Positions 22,743 to 33,464 of a DNA stretch of 64,000 bases are shown piece by piece. Source of the DNA: Dryas octopetala (taxonomy: Eukaryota > Streptophyta > Magnoliopsida > Rosales > Rosaceae); the NCBI GenBank assembly GCA_963921425.1, contig OY992840.1, positions 11,038,501 to 11,102,500 of the forward strand, in the 5' to 3' direction. The position numbers were made by a program, and so were the translations under genes. Positions within the stretch are counted from its first letter, which is position 1. Every line of letters begins with the position of its first letter. The notes under the pieces are model-generated. The model worked only from the letters and a program-made list of their open reading frames with translations, had not been told where the DNA came from and ran no database searches.

Positions 22743-23821
22743 TTACATTTTGCGACAAAGTAATCCATACACAGTTACTATAGCCATTATAAGGGAATGA
22801 TCCATATCAGCCTCCACCTCCAAAGTTAATACATCATTCCCCAAAACTACCCCAGAAGATGATTGCTTCTGCTTTGCCTGCACAAACCCAAAACCAAAAT
22901 CATTAATTAAAAACGAATTTAATTACTACCAAATTATTTTCACCAAATAATCGGATCATCTGTATTTTTTACTTAATTAAATCATATACTAACATGTGTA
23001 CTTACAAACCATTTAGTGTTCAAATTAATTTGGTGACTAGCATTATTAGTACTTAATTAATTAATCAAACACATGGTTGATCCTTATTAATAAGCAAATT
23101 AAGAGAGTAATCAAGGCTTACCTCTGCAATAACATCTCCTCCAATGTCTACTATTCTAAATCCTCCAGTACTCTTTCCTGCAGCCAACCTCACTATCCAA
23201 TACTTGTCACACTCATCTACTGTAATTTGACAAGCCAAGCTTCCCATAAGCATTCTGCTATATCTTCTAACTTGAAACCATGGCTTCTCCTTGTTTACAA
23301 TAGAAGAGCCACTCCATTTATACCCATCCCATCGTTCAAAAGCTTGTAATTTCTGCGCATCAAAGCAATACCATAAACTCAAATTCATGTTTGGAATTGA
23401 AATTAAGACCTCGTTTGGTATCCTACTCAAAATTAGTTCTCAAAAATTTTCTTTCTTATTTCAACCATAAATATATGTTAGACTATAACAAAAAAATATT
23501 TCTAAAAAGAATATATACCAAACAACACCGGTACTCATATTAATTTAGTTTGTGTCATATATATGAGATTACCTTTTTGCGGATGGTATAAAGAAGTTTG
23601 CCTTGGAGATCCATGAGATGGACTTCATTGCTACACTTTTTGTTGTAGTTGTCCACTCGATAAACAATCTCACCATTGGAATTGTAGACAGTGCAACCAT
23701 TTGTGTGACAAACAAGTGATTTCATCCAAATGGTGTATGTTTCTCTCTTTGGAGAACTAGTAGTCATGTAGGGATCAGAGATAGAGAGAACTTGGGGAGC
23801 TTGAGGATGCACCTTACCCAT
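22743..23821 (-). CDS. LURP-one-related protein (LOR, DUF567), copy C, with introns
   Basis: Three exons, 23821-23573, 23352-23122 and 22877-22743, give 204 residues. The family blocks are RETYTIWMKSLVCHTNGCTV, EIVYRVDNYNKKCSNEVHLM, KLQAFERWDGYKW, then SSSGVVLGNDVLTLEVEADM and LIMAIVTVYGL, ending CRKM. The introns fall after TIRKK and after VIAE, both between codons. Copies A and B have no introns at the equivalent places, so C keeps the older structure or A and B arose through an intronless intermediate. C is clearly the more divergent paralogue. Function is as for the family, unknown in detail. A long TATATA stretch (about 23891-23907) precedes it and could serve as the TATA box. Confidence 0.92.
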
Positions 23822-24066
23822 GTATAATAGATGAGGAAAGAATATTGGAATATTTTCAGTGGTAGCTTAGCTAGAGCTGTCTAAATGAGCATATATATAT
23901 ATATTTATGTTCCAAAACATGGTGGCCAGTTCACCCTTGTAAACTAATGCTAGCTATGTGATATATTGTTGTTAGAATATAAAATTGGCCCCCATCTTAA
24001 CATTTCAAACTTTTTTTTTTGTCTCAATAGTTTAAGCTTTTGAGAGTGATAAGCTAACAAACTTTA

Positions 24067-25224
24067 GGGAAGTGCTAGAGTGCCCTAATCGTGCCCCAAT
24101 TACAAGTCATCGCCACATAAGTTTCTATAAAGACTCTTTTAACCTCTTTTAAATTTTTTAAAACCTAAATAGAATTGGATATTCTATCTTCGATCTACTT
24201 CTAACCTCAGTTGTCCAACTTCATTAAACTAGATCCAATTAATGGCCATAAATAAACTTAAAAAAAAAAAAACTTTTTTAATACTTCATCTTCTTCAGAC
24301 GGAGGCTTATGGCTTATGGCTCATGGCTACATCAATCATAAGTTACAATTATCAATGTTTTGCAGTATAGCTGAAAAGTATCACTTTTTGTACAAGTGAT
24401 CGATTCATCTGCTTCTTCCTTCTAATAGAAAAACAATTAATGAAGTATAGCTGAAAATCATGAGATACTGCTAATTCAGTTTAATGAAGTATAGCTGAGT
24501 AAATTGCAGTCATTAGATTGAAATCAAATGGAGGTGATGTTTTGATGAAAGACACCGAAAGTAAATTGTGATTGGAGAATCAACCAAGGAGAAAATGGAT
24601 GTTGGATTTGATTGGTCTATAAAATTGAAGGTTTTGAATTCAATCTCTTCTACTAAATCACCTAATGATCCAATGTTCTTTTACTTTCCCATTCAAAAGA
24701 ATAAAAAAATTGGAGCAATAGAGCCGGCCACCTGTTATGTCTTCATGGATTGGAGTATACCCATTCATTGTTCTTGATGCTTATAAGAAGGAAGAAGCAC
24801 ATGAAATTTGTAGACGTCAAATTCTTTGGAGACGTCAACAAGATTGAGTTATGAAGAAATAATTGTTTCCCAATAAAATCATTCAATAAACTAGTTGAAG
24901 GTTTCTCTAATTCTCCTAAAAGAATAATTGTTAGATTAAGTTGGATGATTCAGATCAAATGGAAGAGAAAAGAAGAAGAAAAAGTATTGGAGATGATGTA
25001 GGTCATTGAAGAAGATGTCTTTAAATCATAGAGAAAATACAATACATATTTATATTAATTAAATAGTAATTTTAGCTACTAAATTTGAGTTGGGTAAAAT
25101 ATTCTTTTAACAATAATCATATTATTCTGATGTGACAAATATATAATGATGTGTAAAATATTTTTGCCACATCAAATTAGAGCACATAGGTCTTGTGCAC
25201 TATTAGAGCCCAAAATCTTTTCCC
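24067..25224. mobile_element. Mutator-like non-autonomous element
   Basis: About 1.16 kb flanked by a perfect 9-bp direct repeat CAAACTTTA (24058-24066 and 25225-25233), the size typical of Mutator-like elements. The termini share only GGGAA in inverted orientation. Subterminal CATCTTCTTC (about 24287) and GAAGAAGATG (about 25010) are inverted. No transposase; a 69-codon frame at 24568-24777 has no recognised domain. Confidence 0.6.
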
Positions 25225-25453
25225 CAAACTTTATTATGGTATCAAAGTAAGAGATCTTGAGTTTGGATCCCTCTCAATACAAGTTTGTAATAGTGTTAGA
25301 ATATATAAGACAATTATTAGCGCACATCCTAGATAACAAGTAACAACTTAAATTTTTGGAAATGGTAGGATAAACCGACAATTTATGACATGGAGCCCAA
25401 ATAATTAATCAACTTATTAAGAAAGGGTACGAAGCATATGAACTATATGTACT

Positions 25454-25854
25454 GAGGAGTGCTCTAAAACTAACTGGTTAGCAAGTTAATACGAAACTAA
25501 CTATACTTTTAGGGCCATCACATAACTAATCTCATAATCCGAACTGTTCATTTTTTAGACCATACTTCGAAGATCATTATTACAAAAAATCAACTAAATC
25601 GAAAATCATTTAGTCATTTAATTGTGATCAAATAAATAGACAATCACTGATTTCAATAAAAGCATATAAATAGTTGTTATTATAATCAAATGACTAAATG
25701 ACTTTCAATTTTAGATATTTTTTACAAAGATGATCTTTGAAGTAAAGCCTAAAAAATAAACAGTTTAGATTTTGAGATTACATTATACGGTGGGTCTAAC
25801 ATAATGGTTAATTTTGTATTAACGTACTAACCAATTAATTTTAGAGCATTCTTG
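25454..25854. mobile_element. Mutator-like MITE
   Basis: A 401-bp element bounded by a perfect 9-bp target duplication ATATGTACT (25445-25453 and 25855-25863). Inverted repeats start GTGCTCTAAAACTAACTGG on the left and are mirrored on the right, running about 170 bp inward. Degenerate relatives lie at about 40380-40600 and 53160-53490. No coding capacity. Confidence 0.82.
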
Positions 25855-27252
25855 ATATGTACTATTCTTATATATTGAACTAGTTTCGTTAATTTTTTTC
25901 CATTTGATTTGATTAGTGATTAATTAGTGGGAGGCAGGGGACAAGTTTAGAGACCGAGTGGTCCAAAGATATCAGTGGGTCAGCTATAACCTTGTCATAT
26001 ATATGTGATTAAATCAATCACGCAAGAACTAATTGAATAATACATTACAGCAGCAGCCCTTTCTTTTTCATGCTTAATTAATTCCGACAATTCTTTATGG
26101 TTTGTTAGCTGTACTTTGAGAAGATGAAGGACAAGGAATCCACCATGGCCTTTTGAAGTTTAGTACTTCTAACTTCATTAACAATTGGGGGATATTTATC
26201 AAAAAAAAAAAACTATTGGGGGATGCCAAGGATGTTGATGTCATGCTAAATACAGACGTACGTGCATATATGCACTGCTTGTGCTTCGTGTGCTTATGCA
26301 TATATATACTATATCCTATCATAAATTCATAATTAACCTTACCGCTTCAATTATTCTAATCATAATCATATCATTAATTTAGTTTCCGACAGCCACTCCT
26401 TTTGAGTCTCACACATTTAATTTACAAGAGTCTAAACACATGCTTTTGGTGTCAATTAATAATTTAATATACAATTGTTTTCATTTTCCATAGTTAGGTA
26501 ATTGTAATGAATTAATATTTTTCGAAAGATTAATTAGTGCACCATACAATGCGTCATACTCTCACATACAAGATATGATGCCACCATATATAAGCGCCCA
26601 TTGTAGATAATTTTATTTCATTTTTTGTTGGAAATGTAACAATTAAGCTCTAATATTTTGACCAACAGTATGTACCATTAAAGTAATTTTAAGGGAAATG
26701 TGATTCTTTGTTTTTATTTTATTGTGCTTATAAGTTCAATGTATATAATCGTGAACTGCGTGACTGACTCATTAACTGACCTCAGGCTTGGTTACATATT
26801 CCATTACTTTTTGGATGTGGACTAATCTAAGTCAAAAGAAAACTATATCATTTTGATTCACAATACCATCTGTGTGACTGTGTGTATTGTATAGAGGTGC
26901 AAATAAGGTTACTCAGACTTTGAATGGACTTCTTGCCGCAGCCAAACAGGCTTTGGGGTCCATTGGTCTGTACCATGTATTGCTGACTAGCCAGCTGCAT
27001 ATGGACAATTGAAGTCCATGCATGCCATATATCTAATATATTTTGTTTTAACTAGTATTAAAAAAAAAATTAGTTAAAGTACATACCATATTTCATATTT
27101 CTTTTCTGTAATTGATATTAATTACTGATCACTAAATTAATTATTAATTACTTTGATCAGAGGTATTCGGATGGATGTATATGTGTTCGCTGGACTGGGT
27201 TATAGACTTCACAGTATCCAACAATTGAAAAATAAGAAAAGAAAAAGAAAAG

Positions 27253-27866
27253 AGTGGTGCTATTCCCACCCAACATTCATATTTTCTCACCCACCATATT
27301 TTTCCACTACATTCTAAATTTTTTAAAAATATTAATTTAATTATTTCACCCTCTTTTTTCCTAAATTACCCTTATCTCTTTCCCTTCGACATTATATTCC
27401 CCCTCCTGCCTCTAATTTTGTAAAGGAAAAAGGAAGACATCCATGGTTGCTGCAATTACATCAGCTCATCTACTATTTTCACTTGCGGAACTATTGAAGG
27501 ATCTTCATAATTATTATTATTATTTTTTTAAAACGAAGTGGTAATTGCTTCATGGATTTGTTTGATGTCTAAGCTTTTTTTAGTTAGTCATGAATTTGTT
27601 AAGGGATTTATTATTATTACATTACAAATATGATTTTTTTTTAAATCCAATGCTCCTATAAGGTGGATGCATGATCTATCAATATATAGTGCCGGACAGA
27701 TCAATTGCCATGCAAGATGGACTGAAATGGCTGCCATGAAACCTTGAGTTCTTTTTTTATTTTATTTAAATATGTCCTTTTCAGTAATTTCATAAAAGAG
27801 ATAAATTTAGTTAATTTTTTTGTAATGAGTGGGAAAATAAGATTGGTGGGTGGGAATAATAGCACT
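27253..27866. mobile_element. Non-autonomous inverted-repeat DNA element
   Basis: The left end AGTGGTGCTATTCCCACCCA and the complement of the right end, AGTGCTATTATTCCCACCCA, form matching terminal inverted repeats that continue for about 40 bp. The interior is AT-rich and non-coding. The flanks are A-rich and no target duplication could be fixed. Boundaries may be off by a few bases. Confidence 0.65.
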
Positions 27867-29720
27867 GAAAATAAAATTACATGTAATCCTCTCAATCCAC
27901 CCACGACGTTTCCAACTACCCAGCCCAACCCACTCATCATAGAGCCCATATTCTAAACCCACGCCCACAAACACAGAGCCTACCAGCAAAACCTCCATGC
28001 CCACCCAATAATGCCATAACCAATAAGTCATAATAAGTCCAAAACAAAAAAAACCCCATGATACAATTGCTCACCTACAAAAATATGGTAACGGGCCGGT
28101 CTACTTTAATGAGTTGAGCACTCGACACTATTTACCGAGCGCTTGACACTGTTCATTGAGTGTTTGGAGGGGTGCCGAGCACTTGACACTGAAAAACACG
28201 GGGTTTGTTATAATGTGCGTTTATTTGTCAAAAAATGGAGCTCTTTGTTATTATAACTTTTCAGGTAAGTTAATTTATCATTAAGAGCTTTAAAATAGAC
28301 TTTAAAACTATTTATCTTAATCAATATTCTTTTTTTTTTTTTAGGAAAGAAAATTGAACTTGGAGTCTAGCTCTTCCAATAAATGCTACTAGGCTAATAG
28401 CTAGTTGGTGTAATATCCCATATTCTAATACAATATTCCTCAGAATTACATTTTGAGAAATTCTATATATGTGCCCACACCATTTGCTAACTATGCCCCT
28501 AAATTATTTTTTCCAAACTATTTTTTTGTCTGATTCCAAAACTTCTATTTTGCCTTTAATAAGAAAAAAAAAACTGAAAAATCAAAATCAAAATAAAAAA
28601 CTGAAGAAAAATAATAATATCTTTTGTTTTTAATTATTTAGTTTCTTTTTATTTGGGGACAAATAGGAAATTTTGAAAAGAAAATGGACTTGTAAAATCC
28701 ATTTTGTGACTTTTGTTTCTTTTTTTGTTTTTAATTATTTAGTTTTTTTTTTGTGCTTATTATGACTTTTTAAAATCCTCCTAATTCTTTGATTTGTAAA
28801 GTGCTTCATTGTGCAAAATGATCAAGATGCTACTTTGGCGCTAAATAAAAGAATCTTAATTTATTAGATTTCTTATTTATTTGTCTAGCTTATTAGCTCT
28901 CTAGAACATCAACAATCATGCATGCTGCCAATATGCACTAATTAAGCTTTTATATTCTCATCTAATAATTGTGTTGTAATTTGCAATCTTGACTAGAGCA
29001 TTATGTATCATTGGATATCCTTTTTTGTTAGTGCATGTAATTGATATCACATTAATTCCTAATGCTTGTCTACTTGCCCAATTTTGTTTTCTTGTTTTGT
29101 TTGGGTCGAGATTCTGATGAACCAAACAGTACCTAATTGATTGGCAGAGCAAAAGTAACCTAATTTTGTTGTATATAACATGTTGATATACTTTTACATG
29201 CACGCTTAATTTGAACGATAACTTAAAAGCAAATGATGCAAAGAAAATAATATTAATGTGGTGTCAACATATATGCCAAAAAGTCTGAGGTTGATGTAAC
29301 TGACTTTTAGCCTTTACATTAAAATTGTTAAGTACAAAATTCAACCTACAGAAAGTCGATATTGATGTAACTGAGTTTCGGTAGGAATTTGGTGCGTACC
29401 AAAATCAAGTTGCTGGTGAAGACAAAAAAACTTCTAAAAAAATATGGATCAAAGGTAAAATTTGTGCATGGCCAAAAAAAAAAAAAAGGTAAAATTTGTG
29501 CGTTGTCACAAACATGATCATCCATGTTGAGAAAATTTTTATTAGGACTGAAATGCCCTAAAAAAGATGAAGACCAAATACCTTAAGAAAATGTCACGTG
29601 ATGTGCCACATATATAGGTGCCAGGATTTGTAACTGCTTTGATAGAATGAGGCTTTGTGTTGGACGAAGAATAATTTGTAGGGTAAAATGCCATGAAAAA
29701 TAGTTAGTGGGGGTGAAGTG

Positions 29721-29721
<1 letters not shown>

Positions 29722-29752
<31 letters not shown>
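29722..29752. repeat. (AT)n microsatellite
   Basis: A perfect AT run of about 15 units in intergenic DNA. Confidence 0.95.
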
Positions 29753-29754
<2 letters not shown>

Positions 29755-30774
29755 ATCATAGGTTTCTTTTCATTCGCTAATGGAGAATTAAACTATAATG
29801 CAAGGAACAAATTCTACGACTCTTTTAATTGGGGTACGCCACGTACAACTAGGGTTTAGGAAATATTAGTGATAGTTGAGGAAATATTTTTGTAATTATC
29901 TCTTTTATATATTTTTTAACCGTGAGTATGATGAACCTGGATTTATTTGTGTTTTACATGTTCACTTAGAAACCAAATAAATGATCATATGTCAAATATT
30001 AATATAATTAATACTTCATACGGAGAAGAAAATTATCTATACCCCTTTATATAATAAGTGTACTCTTACATCTAGCGCATCATATAAGAAATTAAGTAGC
30101 TTCAATTGACTCTTTTATCTCCAATAGCTGGCTATGACAAATGAGTATGGTAAAATTGTATTTTAGTATCCATGTGATAATTTAACAAAGTATTTGGCTA
30201 TTTCAACCGTTTGTCACTTCAATATATGGGGCAAATGGTTTATAGTAACTATCATTTTATTGTCTTAATAACGTGTGTGGCCTAATTTTACTGTCTTCAC
30301 TTTGAGGAAAAGCAAACTATCAACTCAAATATTTATTAGATAATGCGTGCGGCCTAATTAATTTGCTATATCTGATATTGAGTCTAATATACTCTGGTTT
30401 ATTTTTAGACCAAATTTGAATATAAGTTTACCTCATTGGTTGGAGGAAGGGCATTTTGGCTCTCTTAATAGAAAAATGTTTGGCCGAGTCATTTCTCCAA
30501 TTCTCCCTATCAAAAATCACAGAATGAGTCATTTAGTTTTCTATTTTATCCACTAATGAAACATTTATATAGACGTGTCAGTCTATAATTTATTGATAAA
30601 GAGGAATGGCTCCTTGCTAACTAAATTAGGAATGGTTTTCAGCTAGACTATATATTGATTATAGAATCACAAGAATATACACGAGTCTGAATCATTACAT
30701 TTTAAAAAATAGATGATTAATTATGTCTACGCATAGGTCATCATAACAAAGGCCATATATGACCATATTATTAA

Positions 30775-31331
30775 TTATTTCTTTTCATCTTTCTTGTCCT
30801 CTTTCTTTTCTTCTTTAGCTGGACCAACCGATACAATATCTATTTTGCCAATCTTCTTGAGCTTTTTGGCTATTGCAACGGTGTCCATCTCTCCTACCAC
30901 CGTCAGCTTATGCTCCTTCAAATCAGCTGCAATTGAATCAACCCCTGCATGTTCATGAATATGTCAAACATATATATACACCACTTATTGCAAGCTCTGA
31001 AATTAGTAGATCGTGTACAACTGGGACAAGTACTACAATTAATAATGATGTTTCTCAAGTTTCCAAGAAAGCTAATTAATCTTTTATGGCTTCTTGAGAT
31101 ATAAAAATAAGGTAAAGGCAAAACTTATAAAACCGATGTTCAGAATTCGGATACAAATATATTGATCAAATGCTCTTTCAGTATTTGAATTCTGAATGTT
31201 CGTTTTAGAAGTGCTCTCTTCAAAGTAATTAACTGAATGCGTATTTATAAACAAAAAGTTAACAAAATTCAAAATAAATTAAGGGTCTTAATTTGCTTGC
31301 TCCAAGTAATAGTAGGTGCATGCATTGATCG

Positions 31332-31377
<46 letters not shown>

Positions 31378-31753
31378 AGAGGGTTGGGAACTTGGGAAAA
31401 TACATACCGTATAGGTCAGCAACGGCCTCTATGGCTTTCTGCTTTGTCTTCTCATCATCCATAGTCATGATCTTCACCACAACTTTCTACAAAAATCACC
31501 ACAGCCCATGATTAATAAGAATATATATATATATGTGAAAAATGTTTTCCTAAACAGTCTCACAACACAACATAACAGTATTCTATAATTGTCAGACTGT
31601 GAATTGATCCAGATTCACAATTTGGTCAACTTAAGATGGTTATGTTCCTAGTTTGGCAAATTAAAGAACATTATCCAAAATATACGTATACAGAAATATA
31701 AATATTAATTAAGAGCAGGAACAACATATAGAGGTTGGCAGTACCTGAGCCAT
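30775..31753 (-). CDS. Small heavy-metal-associated (HMA) domain protein lacking CxxC
   Basis: Three exons, 31753-31745 (encoding only MAQ), 31486-31408 and 30944-30775, give 85 residues. The fold pattern is that of an ATX1/HIPP-type HMA domain: [20 protein letters not shown], then [20 protein letters not shown], then [13 protein letters not shown], followed by a charged Lys/Glu tail ending DEKK. The metal-binding loop, normally MxCxxC, reads MTMDDEKT and has no cysteine. The C-terminal CaaX box of isoprenylated members is also absent, so neither metal binding nor farnesylation is expected. Related plant HMA proteins without CxxC are common in the HIPP39-47-like clade (from memory), and some HMA proteins are pathogen effector targets. 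Length and exon pattern (tiny first exon) fit that clade. A TATA box lies about 145 bases upstream. Confidence 0.9.
31338..31372. repeat. (AT)n microsatellite in intron 2 of the HMA gene
   Basis: A perfect run of about 17 units in the second intron, about 35 bases past the donor site at 31407-31406. Confidence 0.95.
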
Positions 31754-31895
31754 TTGAATTAGGAGTATTACTAGTGATGAATCGAAAAATGAACTTCAAA
31801 TTAAGAGAAGAAGATGAAGAGATCAAGTTTCAAAACTTGGGGTTTGAGAAGTAGGTGATGAATTGAAGGGAGCAAGGGACGATCTTGAGACTAAA

Positions 31896-31909
31896 TATTT
31901 ATATATATA
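31896..31909 (-). promoter_or_regulatory. TATA box of the HMA-domain gene
   Basis: The minus strand reads TATATATAAATA about 145 bases before the ATG at 31753, next to a purine-rich leader. Confidence 0.55.
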
Positions 31910-32451
31910 CAGCTAGAGATATTGTGCATGGTGATGCCCGTAATTAATTGTCAACGTTAATTGCTGGCCTCTACTTCAAAATGTTGGCCTTTTGCATGCT
32001 TTTCTTAATTTATATTTTTTTTCTCATGATCATGGAAGAAAAAGTTCCCCACTTTCATTTGCTTTTTCTTCATTTCTAATCTATATGTGTATGCAAATTA
32101 ATTAAGACATTTTGTCTAAACATACTTTAATGTGCCATTAATTGTTAATAATATTAACCTGGTAGTTATAAAATGATTTAAATAGAGCAGTCATAAGCTA
32201 GAAATATTGGTACAACTAGATGCATTAATCATTTTAGAGGATTATTAACATCTTAATTAATTAGACACTTTTCAAACCCATAGTAAGGGGTAACGCCCAT
32301 TGCCTTTTGCAGGCACCAAGGAGCGGCCATGGACTCACAACTCACAAGACTGAAATGGCCCAACAAAAAAAAAAAAAAAAAAATTCATGTGGTCCAGTTA
32401 CAACACTATTCCTCACGTCTACCACAATCAACATGAAAGAAATGTCCTTTT
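31910..32451. other. Intergenic upstream of the HMA gene
   Basis: AT-rich, with a poly(A) run at about 32365-32382. No gene or element recognised. Confidence 0.5.
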
Positions 32452-33390
32452 ATTACGTGTTACATATGAATAATATATTAAGGTGCTAATACAAGAAGTT
32501 AATACAGCATTCTTAAAAACAATCATATTCAATCTAATTGAAGCATCCACCTCACTTAAAACTAGAACGTGTAAATTAAATAGATATTTTGGAGTGTGGA
32601 CCACGAATGATATCTCTAGCACTGGTTTTTTCAGGGAAAGAAACATGTTTTTGAGATTTTTCGTAAAAAAAAAAAAAAAAGAAAAAAAAAAGGGAGAAAA
32701 GTATCTTCTAATTAAGAAAAAATCAAAAGGCGACATATCTCAAATTTGGAGAGTACTACTGAAAAATTGTCCTACTAGAAAATAGAAAACATAAACTATA
32801 TTGCCTGAACAAGGTTCCTGCTTATATAAATGAGCATAAACAATATTTAGGTGGCTGAAAGCCTGAAACAATTGCGTAATTAATTAATTAATTAATTATT
32901 TATTTAATAAACAGTATAGAGAGTTCACATTCTCCCCCATAATTTACAGTTCAGGTAGGAATCAGAGTTTCTAGAGTTTGAGCAGCTGTCACAATTTACG
33001 AATCTTGTATTAATTCCTAATCATTATATATTTTACTGGTTTTGATGAGTTTGGCTCTATCTAACCACAGTTCTGGCCTGTAGAGAAGACCAATTACCAT
33101 ACAATAATGCTTATATGCACCCTGCAACATTAAACAAATAGACTCATTATCAACTGGTTTCTTTGGCTTTTCTATTTTCTAGCATATATTGGATTGATAC
33201 TTGACTTTTGATATGTAATTCTTTCTCAACTCAATCAACAATATAATCTGTGGAAAAAGCAGTATCACTATGAATCTTCAACTAAGTATCATACATATGA
33301 CTTTCTGGTAGCTAGCTTAGTACTTAGTAGCTCTGCTCCAAATCGAATACTTCAACCAAATTAAGCAGCAGAGAACTATATACTTACCCT
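32452..33390 (+). pseudogene. Orphan upstream fragment of a GT90 gene
   Basis: This block aligns along most of its length with 43025-44710, once the hAT insertion there is removed. In its second half it also aligns with the DNA just upstream of both intact GT90 genes (about 36120-36400 and 46395-46720). A shared landmark is ACCACAGTTCTGG, followed by ATGCTTATATGCACC. No GT90 coding exon follows; at about 33388 the similarity stops and Argonaute-derived sequence begins. It is a promoter-side remnant of a lost GT90 copy. Confidence 0.75.
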
Positions 33391-33464
33391 GTCATAACAT
33401 GTTCGCTTCAGGTTCATAAAACATTCTGCATCACAAACAAAAACCGACACACACACAAGGAAAA

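Larger units (their letters stand above)
23822..30774. other. Gene-poor interval of about 7 kb
   Basis: It contains three probable non-autonomous DNA elements (24067-25224, 25454-25854, 27253-27866), listed separately. It also has degenerate repeats of GAGC(A/G)CTTGACACTG around 28118-28195 and an (AT)n run at 29722-29752. The remaining AT-rich DNA, including frames at 26095-26322 and 28958-29203, has no recognisable coding signature. Confidence 0.6.

Noticed and set aside
27807..28031. Gly/Trp-rich minus-strand frame as a cell-wall protein
   Set aside because: It overlaps the terminal repeat of a DNA element and lacks a signal peptide; composition reflects the CCCACCCA-type repeats.
31855..31880. 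miR159/miR319-like match (ATTGAAGGGAGC) upstream of the HMA gene
   Set aside because: Only 12 bases match and no complementary arm lies nearby, so it is not a miRNA gene; a chance match.
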